A DNA stretch of 64,000 nucleotides from Thalassococcus halodurans (lineage in GTDB: Bacteria; Pseudomonadota; Alphaproteobacteria; Rhodobacterales; Rhodobacteraceae): NCBI RefSeq assembly GCF_900108225.1, contig NZ_FNUZ01000001.1, forward strand, positions 434,001-498,000, given 5' to 3'. Below, piece after piece: positions 56,624-63,795 of the stretch (position 1 is the first letter of the stretch; the number at the start of each line of letters is the position of its first letter). The position numbers and the translations under genes are program-made. The notes under the pieces were generated by a model, which saw only the letters and a program-made list of their open reading frames with translations, was not told the DNA's origin and did no database searches.

Positions 56624-56654
56624 GAAAAAAAATAAACCGCGAAAAAATATGAAC

Positions 56655-57686
56655 TTACGCAGACGCGCGCATGATCAACTCCCCATCCAGCAATGTTGTC
56701 GGACGTTCTTCCAAACGCTGCTCCGATTCGATCATCGACATGACGATCTCGACGCTACGCGTCGCGATCAGGTCGTAGTTGTGTGAAATGGTTGTTAGCG
56801 TCGGACATGTATAGCGCGAGAACGGGTGGTTATCGTGCCCCGCGACCCGCAGCGAACAACCTTCAGCGTGACCTACCTTAACACCTAGTTCGTACGCGGC
56901 AGAAAGAAAGCCAATGGCCAGACGGTCGTTCGAACAGAAGACAGTGTTGGTGCTCAACTCTTTGTTCGTAATCGCGCGTTTGGCTGTTTCGTACCCGATT
57001 TCTTCCAGATTCCAGCCCTCGCCTTCAGCCTGGATCAGTTGCGGCGTGTGACCAAGACGCTCCATCGCAGCAAGATAGGCATTGCGGCGCTTGATGGCGT
57101 TCGGGTTCGGCGGTGTACGCATCTCGAAAAACACCGGCGGTTCGCCCGTCCGGGTCAGGTATTGGATCATCACGTCGGTCGCCTGAACATTGTTGTGGCC
57201 GATGAACGCCTCACCTGCCCCTTCGATGTTCGAGTCAAAGTTCACAGTCGGCACGTTGTCACAGAAATCCATGATCGCCTGTCGGTCTGACGTCCGTCCC
57301 AAAGGTGCCAGCAAAACAGCCGCCGGCTTGATCTGACGCAGCGCCTCCAGGTTCGACACCTCGAGGTTCGTATCACCGTGCGAGCTTAGCAAAATCGGGC
57401 GAAAGCCTTCGGCGATGACCAGAGTTTCGATCCGACGCGCGATTTCAGCAAAGAACGGGTCCGCAAGGTAAGGCACTATGATGCCGATGTTTTTCGTGAG
57501 CTTGCGGTTCTGGTTCACCGCGAAAATGTTTGGTCGGTAGTCATGATGCTCAAGCGCCGCTTCGATCTTGGTGCGGATCGAAGCCCGAACGCTTTCGGGA
57601 TCGTTGAAGTATTTCGAAACCGTGGGGCGGGACACACCGCTAAGCGCTGCAAATTCTTCCATATTACGGATTTTGGAGTCGCTCAT
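56655..57686 (-). CDS. LacI family regulator of the polyol operon
   Basis: A 343-residue repressor with an N-terminal HTH (MEEFAALSGVSRPTVSKYFND, about 9-29) and a periplasmic-binding-like effector domain (about 65-340; NIGIIVPYLADPFFAEI, FCSNDRLAIGFLSAAYELG). Start ATG 57686; an earlier frame of 65 codons is not conserved. It lies immediately upstream of smoE in the same direction, and the likely ligand is a polyol or its phosphate. Two CGCGCG-centred palindromes near both genes are candidate sites. Confidence 0.9.
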   Translation of the reverse strand: MSDSKIRNMEEFAALSGVSRPTVSKYFNDPESVRASIRTKIEAALEHHDYRPNIFAVNQNRKLTKNIGIIVPYLADPFFAEIARRIETLVIAEGFRPILLSSHGDTNLEVSNLEALRQIKPAAVLLAPLGRTSDRQAIMDFCDNVPTVNFDSNIEGAGEAFIGHNNVQATDVMIQYLTRTGEPPVFFEMRTPPNPNAIKRRNAYLAAMERLGHTPQLIQAEGEGWNLEEIGYETAKRAITNKELSTNTVFCSNDRLAIGFLSAAYELGVKVGHAEGCSLRVAGHDNHPFSRYTCPTLTTISHNYDLIATRSVEIVMSMIESEQRLEERPTTLLDGELIMRASA

Positions 57687-57727
57687 CGGGTCGCGCCTTT
57701 TAAAATTTTCGCTATTTTTACATAATA

Positions 57728-57742
57728 TTTCCGCGCGCAAAC
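57728..57742 (-). promoter_or_regulatory. Candidate operator before the LacI gene
   Basis: TTTCCGCGCGCAAAC (+ strand), similar to TTTAACGCGCGTAAA at 56609: T3, a CGCGCG centre and A3. About 40 bases before the regulator start. The remaining bases to 57977 show no gene. Confidence 0.4.
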
Positions 57743-57977
57743 AATCAATGATTTCCTGAAAATTCACTGATGGAAAAGGCCAAGGCATATGCCATAGCGC
57801 GCCGTGAACCATTGGAAAAACGCGACGTTTCATGTGGCTACGCAGCGAACTTCCGGAATCGATCTGCCTGTCTCCACGCATTTACAGATCAGGACTGCGC
57901 GACCGTTACCAAACCGCAAACCACAAACGGCACCAACTCCGCAGGGCATTGGTAAAGCTATCAAATTTAGGATTGAG

Positions 57978-58052
57978 TGGCTGGGGTGGTAGGATTCGAA
58001 CCTACGGTACACGGTACCAAAAACCGCTGCCTTACCGCTTGGCTACACCCCA
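57978..58052 (-). tRNA. tRNA-Gln (TTG anticodon)
   Basis: 75 nt with encoded CCA. Acceptor TGGGGTG/CACCCCA is fully paired. Anticodon stem GCGGT/ACCGT (one G-U) frames loop TTTTGGT, anticodon TTG. T arm GTAGG-TTCGAAT-CCTAC. Discriminator G. All arms are normal. Confidence 0.95.
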
Positions 58053-58062
58053 ACTGGCGGGC

Positions 58063-58091
58063 TACTTACGACGAGCCTGACTTGGGTTCAA
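58063..58091 (-). promoter_or_regulatory. Promoter of tRNA-Gln
   Basis: On the minus strand TTGAAC (58086-58091), exactly 17 bases, then TAAGTA (58063-58068), 10 bases before the tRNA. Confidence 0.65.
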
Positions 58092-58189
58092 GTGCCGAGT
58101 TCAAAAAACTTTCGAAAATTGAGCAAGTTCTTTTCAAGAGCCTTCCCGCCTCTCGGATCACAGTTGCAATGCGGCCAAATTCTTATGCG

Positions 58190-59146
58190 TCAAGTTGCGA
58201 ACACGGCCTGCCCCCGCCCCGCGTTCTTGGCGGCATAAAGCGCGGCATCTGCCATCTCGCTAAGGCTTTCCATAGACGATACCTCGCCTCCTTTATGGGA
58301 AACGATCCCGATGCTGGACGATATCTTTGCCGAGATATCGCCAAAGGGAATCGGAACCTCGATTTCATCAATCATTTTCCGCGCCAGACGGCCCAGCGCG
58401 TCCTGACGGATCATGCCGGGGCAGACGATCACGAATTCGTCGCCGCCGATCCGCGCGACCGTGTCATTCCGTCTGACGTTGGACACGAGGATCTTGGCAA
58501 CCGCCTGCAAAACCGCATCGCCTGCCGCGTGCCCGTGTGTGTCGTTCACCGCTTTGAAGTAATCGAGATCAAGATAGATCAGCGCAAATTCCTGATCCCG
58601 CAGTCGCTCTAACACCACATCCAAAGCGCGGCGGTTTTTCAGCCCCGTCAGGGTGTCGGTAAAAGCCTGCTCTTCTGCAGCGATCCGTGCTGCTTGCAAG
58701 CGCTGGTTCAGTTGGCGTGATGCACTCATCGCGGCGGATTTCGCCTCGATCACGAAAAGCATTTCAACGGTCAGATCGGTGGGGGAAAAATCTGTACTGA
58801 CAAGGCGATGCTCGGTCACCGATTGAGCCACGGCAAAACCAAAAGACGTATCCAAAATGTATATATTTTTATCGCCTCGCGCCAGAACGCCCGTCAGTCG
58901 TGTTTCAACCGCGCCCTTAGCCTCCAGACGCAATTTCCGCCCGAGAACTTTGGGCAAATCCGCAGCGCCCGAAATCCCCTTGGGTCGACTGAACGCCACG
59001 ACATCAAACACAGATTGCCCAACGACCGATGTATCCCCGAAAACCTTGGTCAGGGTCGGGCCGACGTGAAGGATGATCCCCTGATCATCAAGCACCGCAT
59101 GCATCGGAAGAAGCTGATCTAGCGCGCCGCAACAGTCCCTGTTCAT
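58190..59146 (-). CDS. Diguanylate cyclase with HNOBA-like N-terminal domain
   Basis: A 318-residue cyclase making c-di-GMP from GTP. The N-terminal part (about 10-125; LPMHAVLDDQGIILHVG) resembles HNOBA/PAS domains that pair with H-NOX proteins, and a short coiled coil (about 135-160) leads to the GGDEF domain. GGDEF is intact at 234-238, metal Asp in YLDLDYFKAVN, and the product-inhibition I-site RRND at 225-228 is present. Its ATG overlaps the stop of the H-NOX-like gene by four bases. A linked NO/redox or partner-controlled cyclase is expected. Confidence 0.92.
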   Translation of the reverse strand: MNRDCCGALDQLLPMHAVLDDQGIILHVGPTLTKVFGDTSVVGQSVFDVVAFSRPKGISGAADLPKVLGRKLRLEAKGAVETRLTGVLARGDKNIYILDTSFGFAVAQSVTEHRLVSTDFSPTDLTVEMLFVIEAKSAAMSASRQLNQRLQAARIAAEEQAFTDTLTGLKNRRALDVVLERLRDQEFALIYLDLDYFKAVNDTHGHAAGDAVLQAVAKILVSNVRRNDTVARIGGDEFVIVCPGMIRQDALGRLARKMIDEIEVPIPFGDISAKISSSIGIVSHKGGEVSSMESLSEMADAALYAAKNAGRGQAVFAT

Positions 59147-59742
59147 GTCGCCCGCCTTTCAATTACGCCTAGTTCAAAATTGTTGCCGGATGCATAGGCC
59201 GCTTCGATCAGTTGAACCGACACCAGAGAGTGACCTTCTGTCTGATCCTGCACATCCATCAGAACCAATGCGCCGTAGTCATCGGCCATGGCCCGTAGCA
59301 GACCCAACAGAACATGTGCGGCGTCACTGGCGAAATCGTGGACACAGTGCAGTTCGTAGAGGCCCAGTGATTTCTCCTCGACCTCGAGCTGAGGCAGGAT
59401 CAGATCCGGCACAGCCAGCCGCGCGCGGTCTGGCAGATCGTCGAAGGCATTCAGAAAATCCAGAAAATCGACACCTGAAAACCGCAGCAAGCGCCGCGGC
59501 ACACCGCAGTTGGGATGTGACACCAGATATGTGCCCAAATCCTCAAGCAAGCTGTCTTTGGGTTTGCTCAGATAGTCAACCGCCGCATTCAGAACGTCAC
59601 TTGTGACCTGAGCAGGATAGCTCAGCATAGCTTCGAAATTCTGAATGTCTGTCTTGGCGTTTCTGGCAATCGCCGCCCAAGCCGCAGGTCCATAGGTATC
59701 CAGCAAAAAATGCTGGAGCGTTTTGTTAATCAGCCCATGCAT
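59143..59742 (-). CDS. H-NOX-like (HNOB) protein, apparently without heme ligand
   Basis: A 199-residue protein with the H-NOX start MHGLINKTLQHFLLDTYGPAAW. H-NOX proteins normally bind heme through a histidine about 105 residues in and sense NO. Aligning FLNAFDDLPDRARL with the guanylate-cyclase block FLQNLDALHDHLAT puts Pro104 at the proximal His. The YxSxR heme-propionate motif reads YELHC. So canonical heme binding seems lost or uses other residues (His132, His135 are candidates). AGAGGA precedes ATG 59742. Its gene precedes and overlaps the cyclase gene, so the two proteins surely act together. Confidence 0.85.
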   Translation of the reverse strand: MHGLINKTLQHFLLDTYGPAAWAAIARNAKTDIQNFEAMLSYPAQVTSDVLNAAVDYLSKPKDSLLEDLGTYLVSHPNCGVPRRLLRFSGVDFLDFLNAFDDLPDRARLAVPDLILPQLEVEEKSLGLYELHCVHDFASDAAHVLLGLLRAMADDYGALVLMDVQDQTEGHSLVSVQLIEAAYASGNNFELGVIERRAT

Positions 59743-59796
59743 GTCGAATCCTCTTTGGATCAGAATGCACCGCACCGCTTAACAGAGACCAAACAG

Positions 59797-60522
59797 TTAA
59801 AAATGTGCCTTTTCGTTTGGGTCGGACCGCAACCAATCTGGCAAATGGCCGATGTGGTCCAGAATGACATCGGCCAAATCAGACAGCTCATCCGTTCCTG
59901 CCACACCGGTAAGGACACCAACAGACACCATACCAGCCGCCCGCGCCGCCATAAGATCGTGACGACTGTCACCGATCATGGCTGTTTGTTCTGGCGGACA
60001 CCCGATCTGCTGCGCAAAGGCCAGCAAAGGATCGGGATCGGGTTTGGCACCATATCCGCTGTCGTATCCGGCTACGAAATCGAACATCTCGTGGACACCA
60101 GCGGCTTTAAGATGGGCCAAGGCGCCCGCTTCGCTGTCATTGGTCATGACGCCGGTGGCGATGCCCATGTCCTGCAACTGCCCCAGCAGTTCGGGCAACG
60201 GCGTAGCAGGCACCAATGGCGCGACCGCCACCCGTTCGTCGAGATGGCGGATCAGGGTATCAAACGTCCACTCGGGCAGATGCCTGAGCAGGATCGACGT
60301 CGCTTCGGCCTGCGTGCCTGCGATGATGGGGCTGTCGGGCTGCATCTTGCGCGTGTCCAGATCAAACCGCGCGTCGTGGGCCATGGCTTTCAGGACATCG
60401 TCACGTCCCTTCGCAAGATCGACGAGGACCTGATGGGTCCAGACATCCCATGTTGCCCTGAAGTCGAACAGCGTGCCGTCCTTGTCGAACAGAACCGCCT
60501 TGATCCGCGTGGGGTCACTCAT
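59797..60522 (-). CDS. HAD hydrolase, phosphoglycolate-phosphatase-like
   Basis: A 241-residue HAD-superfamily phosphatase. Nucleophile motif FDKDGTLFDF (Asp13 and Asp15), GVMTNDSE motif II, and late MIGDSRHDLMAARAAGM motif IV. Gph-like relatives hydrolyse phosphoglycolate, but the substrate is uncertain. Its start overlaps the DUF3572 stop by four bases. Confidence 0.88.
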   Translation of the reverse strand: MSDPTRIKAVLFDKDGTLFDFRATWDVWTHQVLVDLAKGRDDVLKAMAHDARFDLDTRKMQPDSPIIAGTQAEATSILLRHLPEWTFDTLIRHLDERVAVAPLVPATPLPELLGQLQDMGIATGVMTNDSEAGALAHLKAAGVHEMFDFVAGYDSGYGAKPDPDPLLAFAQQIGCPPEQTAMIGDSRHDLMAARAAGMVSVGVLTGVAGTDELSDLADVILDHIGHLPDWLRSDPNEKAHF

Positions 60523-60803
60523 GTCCAGTGGACCTGCTCTCCGCCCGGCAGCATCGCCCGCGCCTGAACCGGCACGTCATAAGGAAGGCCGACATCGTCG
60601 CAAAACGACACAACCCAGCGGTCATCCATTAACAGAAACTCAAGCACAGAGCCCTGAAAGGCCGCGTCCGTCAGACCTGCGCGGAAGTCGGCTTCGCTTG
60701 CGCCGGTCGAGCCTAAAAACACAGGCAAAAGTTCATCATTTCCGGCCAGCCATCCCATAGCCTGAACGCCGATTGTTTCCGCTGCTTCACGAGACACAGA
60801 CAT
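60519..60803 (-). CDS. DUF3572 family protein
   Basis: A 94-residue protein: SREAAETIGVQAMGWLAGND, then LPVFLGSTGASEADFR and FQGSVLEFLLMDDRWVVSFC. This matches DUF3572, a small alphaproteobacterial family without known function that often precedes pleD-like genes on the opposite strand or a HAD gene. No signal peptide. Translationally coupled to the HAD gene. Confidence 0.85.
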   Translation of the reverse strand: MSVSREAAETIGVQAMGWLAGNDELLPVFLGSTGASEADFRAGLTDAAFQGSVLEFLLMDDRWVVSFCDDVGLPYDVPVQARAMLPGGEQVHWT

Positions 60804-60905
60804 ATTTCATCAATTCCGAAAGGGTTTCTTAACCTAAGTCACTAAAGACTGACTCAATCGCCCTGTGCAACCATCAGGGCCCAAGTCTGCTAAAGGAGTT
60901 GCGCC

Positions 60906-62339
60906 ATGTCCGGGCGTATCCTGATTATCGATAGCCTTGCCGTGAACCGTATTATCCTGCGGGTCAAACTGTCTGCGGCGTTTTACGAGGTATTCCAGGC
61001 GGAAAACGCCAGACAGGCCAAGCGCGTTCTGCAGAACGAGCAGATCGATCTGATCATCGCCTCGGACGGTCTGACAGATGTGGACTTTGAAGGTCTGCAA
61101 AACACCCTGCGCCAAGGGGTGAAAACACGCCTTATGCCGCCAGTGGTTTTGATTCAGAAGGAAAACGATCAGGCCAGCCGGACCAAAGCATTGAAAAAGG
61201 GTGCGCAGGCGGTTCTGCCGCGTCCTGTCGACGAATTGCTGTTGCTGGCGCACATCCGGTCTTTGCTGCGCAATCGCGATGCCGAACTGGATTTGGGGCT
61301 TAAGGCCGAAACGGCGCAGGATTTGGGTTTTGAAGAACCCAAAGTGCAATTCGATCACCGCCAAGTGATCGCAGTGATGCGTGACAAGAACCAGTCGGAT
61401 CTGAAAAAGAGCTTTGCTGCTTTGGATGGCGAAACCCAGTTTTTCCGGTCAGACATGCTGCTTCGCAAAGCGGCGAAAACCACTGATCTTTTTGTTTTGT
61501 TCGAAGATGCGGATCACCCCGGATTGGGCCTGTCTTTGATGGCAGAACTTCGGTCGCGCACGGAAACGCGGCACGCGGCAATCCTGTATATTGCTACGGA
61601 AACGCAACGGAATGCTGCCATTCACGCGCTTGATCTCGGGGCGAATGACGTCATGATCGGCTTGACCGATATGGCCGAGATGACGGTCCGGATGAACGCG
61701 CTTTTGGAACGCAAGGCGTTGCACGATTGCCTGCGCACCAAGGTCCAGACCGATCTGAAGGCTGCGATCGTTGACCCCCTGACAGGCCTGTACAACCGGC
61801 GCTATGCCCTTCCGTTGATGAACCGCCTTCTAAAGGCGGCCACAGCCGCGAAAATGCCGCTGAGCGCGATGATTGTGGATGTGGATTTTTTCAAAAAGAT
61901 CAACGACCGGTTCGGCCATGCCAACGGGGATCGTGCCTTGGTCGAAGTCGCCAAACGCCTGCGTGAACACCTGTCGCCACAGGATGTGATCGCGCGGATT
62001 GGCGGAGAAGAGTTTCTTGTGATCCTACCGAAAACCAACATGAAACGCGCGATCCGTTCGGCCGAACGTCTGCGCGCAGGCATGAACAGCGGCCCGATCC
62101 AATTGTCCGAGGCATCCGCCTATGTCAGCATCAGCATCGGTGTCACAACCAGCCTGAATGCCTATGGCGCAACCGCCACCACGGTTCTGGAAGAGGCTGA
62201 CAACGCCCTTTATGCGGCCAAATCAACAGGCCGCAACAAGGTCGTTCACGCCAAGGCTCAGGGTTTGGGACCGTACCGGTCGCCCTTTTTGCCGCGCGAG
62301 CGGAATTCGGAAACTTCCTCGGCCAGCCGGTCGGCATAA
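60906..62339 (+). CDS. PleD-like diguanylate cyclase with degenerate receivers
   Basis: A 477-residue protein built like PleD: two receiver domains (about 1-125 and 150-285) and a GGDEF domain (about 305-460). The active site GGEEF (366-370) and IVDVDFFKKIND are intact. In receiver 1 the phospho-Asp position (PleD Asp53) appears to be Ser53 beside Asp54, and the conserved Lys of LTKP is Arg (LPRP). The I-site RxxD is SPQD (357-360). So both phospho-activation and product inhibition look weakened. Divergent from DUF3572; its 3' end overlaps the next gene by 82 bases. Confidence 0.9.
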   Translation: MSGRILIIDSLAVNRIILRVKLSAAFYEVFQAENARQAKRVLQNEQIDLIIASDGLTDVDFEGLQNTLRQGVKTRLMPPVVLIQKENDQASRTKALKKGAQAVLPRPVDELLLLAHIRSLLRNRDAELDLGLKAETAQDLGFEEPKVQFDHRQVIAVMRDKNQSDLKKSFAALDGETQFFRSDMLLRKAAKTTDLFVLFEDADHPGLGLSLMAELRSRTETRHAAILYIATETQRNAAIHALDLGANDVMIGLTDMAEMTVRMNALLERKALHDCLRTKVQTDLKAAIVDPLTGLYNRRYALPLMNRLLKAATAAKMPLSAMIVDVDFFKKINDRFGHANGDRALVEVAKRLREHLSPQDVIARIGGEEFLVILPKTNMKRAIRSAERLRAGMNSGPIQLSEASAYVSISIGVTTSLNAYGATATTVLEEADNALYAAKSTGRNKVVHAKAQGLGPYRSPFLPRERNSETSSASRSA

Positions 62340-62773
62340 GCCGCGCGCTCGGCAGGGGTTTTGGTTCCCAAGTACTCGACCATCATCTGGCGACCACGTT
62401 CCTGCAGCGATTTCGAACGCTGGTGTTGACGTTCAAGTACGCTGGTCAGTTCGGCCTGATTGAATTCCGGCTGTTTCAGCAGATCGACAACGTCCTGATA
62501 GTCCTGCAACGCCAGTTCACGCATTTCGGGCGACGGTTTGCTGTTTTTGAAAAACTCGCGCCCCAAAGCACGGCGGTCCTCTTGCGAAAAGGCGCGCAGA
62601 TACAGGAACGGACCATCCGGCGGGGGGCGCCGGCTGAATTCACGCGGACCGGAGTTGGCAAAGAAGAACGTCGCCATCGCGCCCACAATCAGCAGGTTCA
62701 ATGCCAGCGAAACCACCAGCAGAACCCGCGTCCAAGGGAACCGTTTCGGCTTTTCCTGTTGTACATCAGACAT
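62258..62773 (-). CDS. Periplasmic Spy/CpxP-like heavy-metal-sensor domain protein
   Basis: A 171-residue protein with one N-terminal membrane helix (RVLLVVSLALNLLIVGAMAT) and a helical periplasmic domain (about 45-160; FSQEDRRALGREFFK, HQRSKSLQERGRQMM). It resembles the periplasmic heavy-metal-sensor family (DUF/CnrX-Spy type). Basic C-terminus (FRSRGKKGDRYGPKP). It lies four bases after the anti-sigma gene, in one operon with the sigma factor. Its 3' end overlaps the pleD-like gene from the other strand. Confidence 0.85.
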   Translation of the reverse strand: MSDVQQEKPKRFPWTRVLLVVSLALNLLIVGAMATFFFANSGPREFSRRPPPDGPFLYLRAFSQEDRRALGREFFKNSKPSPEMRELALQDYQDVVDLLKQPEFNQAELTSVLERQHQRSKSLQERGRQMMVEYLGTKTPAERAAYADRLAEEVSEFRSRGKKGDRYGPKP

Positions 62774-62776
62774 CTT

Positions 62777-63148
62777 TTACCCTTCCAACATCGCCAGTTC
62801 GAACCCGGTGACCGGATCAAACAAATAGTCCGAAACAACCGCCCCGTCCTGCCCCAAGACCTGCGCCATCGTATCGCTGACAGCCGTAGGCGGGTTCAAA
62901 CCGATCCAGACACCGGTCAACGTCGCAGCACTTAGACCCGCCAAGGCAGGCCAGCCCCCGACCGCGCCCATAATCTGGCTCCAGACGGACTTTGGCGCGC
63001 TGGCAGCAGCGATCTGAGCACGGCGATCCGTTTCCGCCTGCGCATCTGCAATCATGCGCGCCATCAGCCCGTCCGGCACCACCGGCGCGGATTTCTTGGC
63101 GTCGTCAAAGAACGCTTCCAGAAAGTCGTCATTCTCCGGCGTGGTCAT
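62777..63148 (-). CDS. Putative membrane anti-sigma factor
   Basis: A 123-residue protein with a cytoplasmic N-terminal half (MTTPENDDFLEAFFDDAKK), one membrane helix (about 64-84; GWPALAGLSAATLTGVWIGL) and a short periplasmic tail. It overlaps the sigma gene by 20 bases, the usual place for a cognate anti-sigma factor. No zinc HxxxCxxC motif is seen, so the contact mode is unknown. AGGAG precedes the ATG. The identity is inferred mostly from context. Confidence 0.7.
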   Translation of the reverse strand: MTTPENDDFLEAFFDDAKKSAPVVPDGLMARMIADAQAETDRRAQIAAASAPKSVWSQIMGAVGGWPALAGLSAATLTGVWIGLNPPTAVSDTMAQVLGQDGAVVSDYLFDPVTGFELAMLEG

Positions 63149-63713
63149 AGCCCAACTCCTCGCGCTTGCGGGACAAAAGCGCCGTCAAAGCGCGCTTTCC
63201 CCGTGCGGTTAAACTTTCGACTGCTCGCGGTGTGATGTCCATGATCTGGCCGATCTCGGGGTTCGAAAGCCCGTCGATGTGGCGCAGAACAACCGCCTGT
63301 TTTTGTCTGTCCGGCAATTTGTCCAATGCGTTTTGCAACGCCTCGTGCCGTTCTTTTTGCTCCATCGTCTCAACGACCGAAGCACTGTCGTCCGCCATTT
63401 CAGGCAGATCATCAAAATTCGTCGTGCGCCGCTTGCGGATACGGTCGATGCACATATTGGCCGTTACACGATACAGCCACGTGCTGACCTGTGCCTCGCC
63501 ACTGCGCCAGTCCGGTGCGATCCGCCAAAGCTTGAGCATCGCATCCTGCGCCACATCTTCGGCCTCGGCCCGATCGCCCAACAGCCGCATGGCGTGGGCA
63601 AACACCCGACCCGCATGCCGCAGGGTCAAGGCTTGGGCCGCCGCCTGATTGCCCGAAGCATAGGCGGCAAGAAGATCTTCGTCGCTTTGATCTGTCATAA
63701 GGTCCAGCGGCAC
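63129..63713 (-). CDS. ECF RNA polymerase sigma factor
   Basis: A 194-residue sigma factor with sigma-2 (about 15-85; HAMRLLGDRAEAEDVAQDAML, VTANMCIDRIRKRRT) and sigma-4 (about 120-180; RHIDGLSNPEIGQIMDITPRAV) regions and no region 3. GTG at 63713 has AAAGG upstream; ATG 63698 is the alternative. It controls its own operon with anti-sigma and Spy-like genes by analogy; targets cannot be read here. Confidence 0.92.
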   Translation of the reverse strand: MPLDLMTDQSDEDLLAAYASGNQAAAQALTLRHAGRVFAHAMRLLGDRAEAEDVAQDAMLKLWRIAPDWRSGEAQVSTWLYRVTANMCIDRIRKRRTTNFDDLPEMADDSASVVETMEQKERHEALQNALDKLPDRQKQAVVLRHIDGLSNPEIGQIMDITPRAVESLTARGKRALTALLSRKREELGYDHAGE

Positions 63714-63756
63714 TTAGTAACCTTTACGCCTATCCTGATCTGCAAAGGCGGGCAAT

Positions 63757-63787
63757 GTCGGGCGGAGGGATGAGGTTTCCGCCCGAC
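63757..63787 (-). terminator. Hairpin between the EF-hand and sigma genes
   Basis: Perfect 10-bp stem GTCGGGCGGA/TCCGCCCGAC with an 11-base loop, nine bases after the EF-hand stop. No T run, so termination may be partial or Rho-linked. Confidence 0.55.
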
Positions 63788-63795
63788 ATGAGGTA

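Noticed and set aside
57747-57977. Tiny plus-strand frames between the LacI gene and tRNA-Gln
   Set aside because: They overlap one another in several frames, lack good ribosome-binding sites and cross into the tRNA; no attachment-site repeat next to the tRNA was found.
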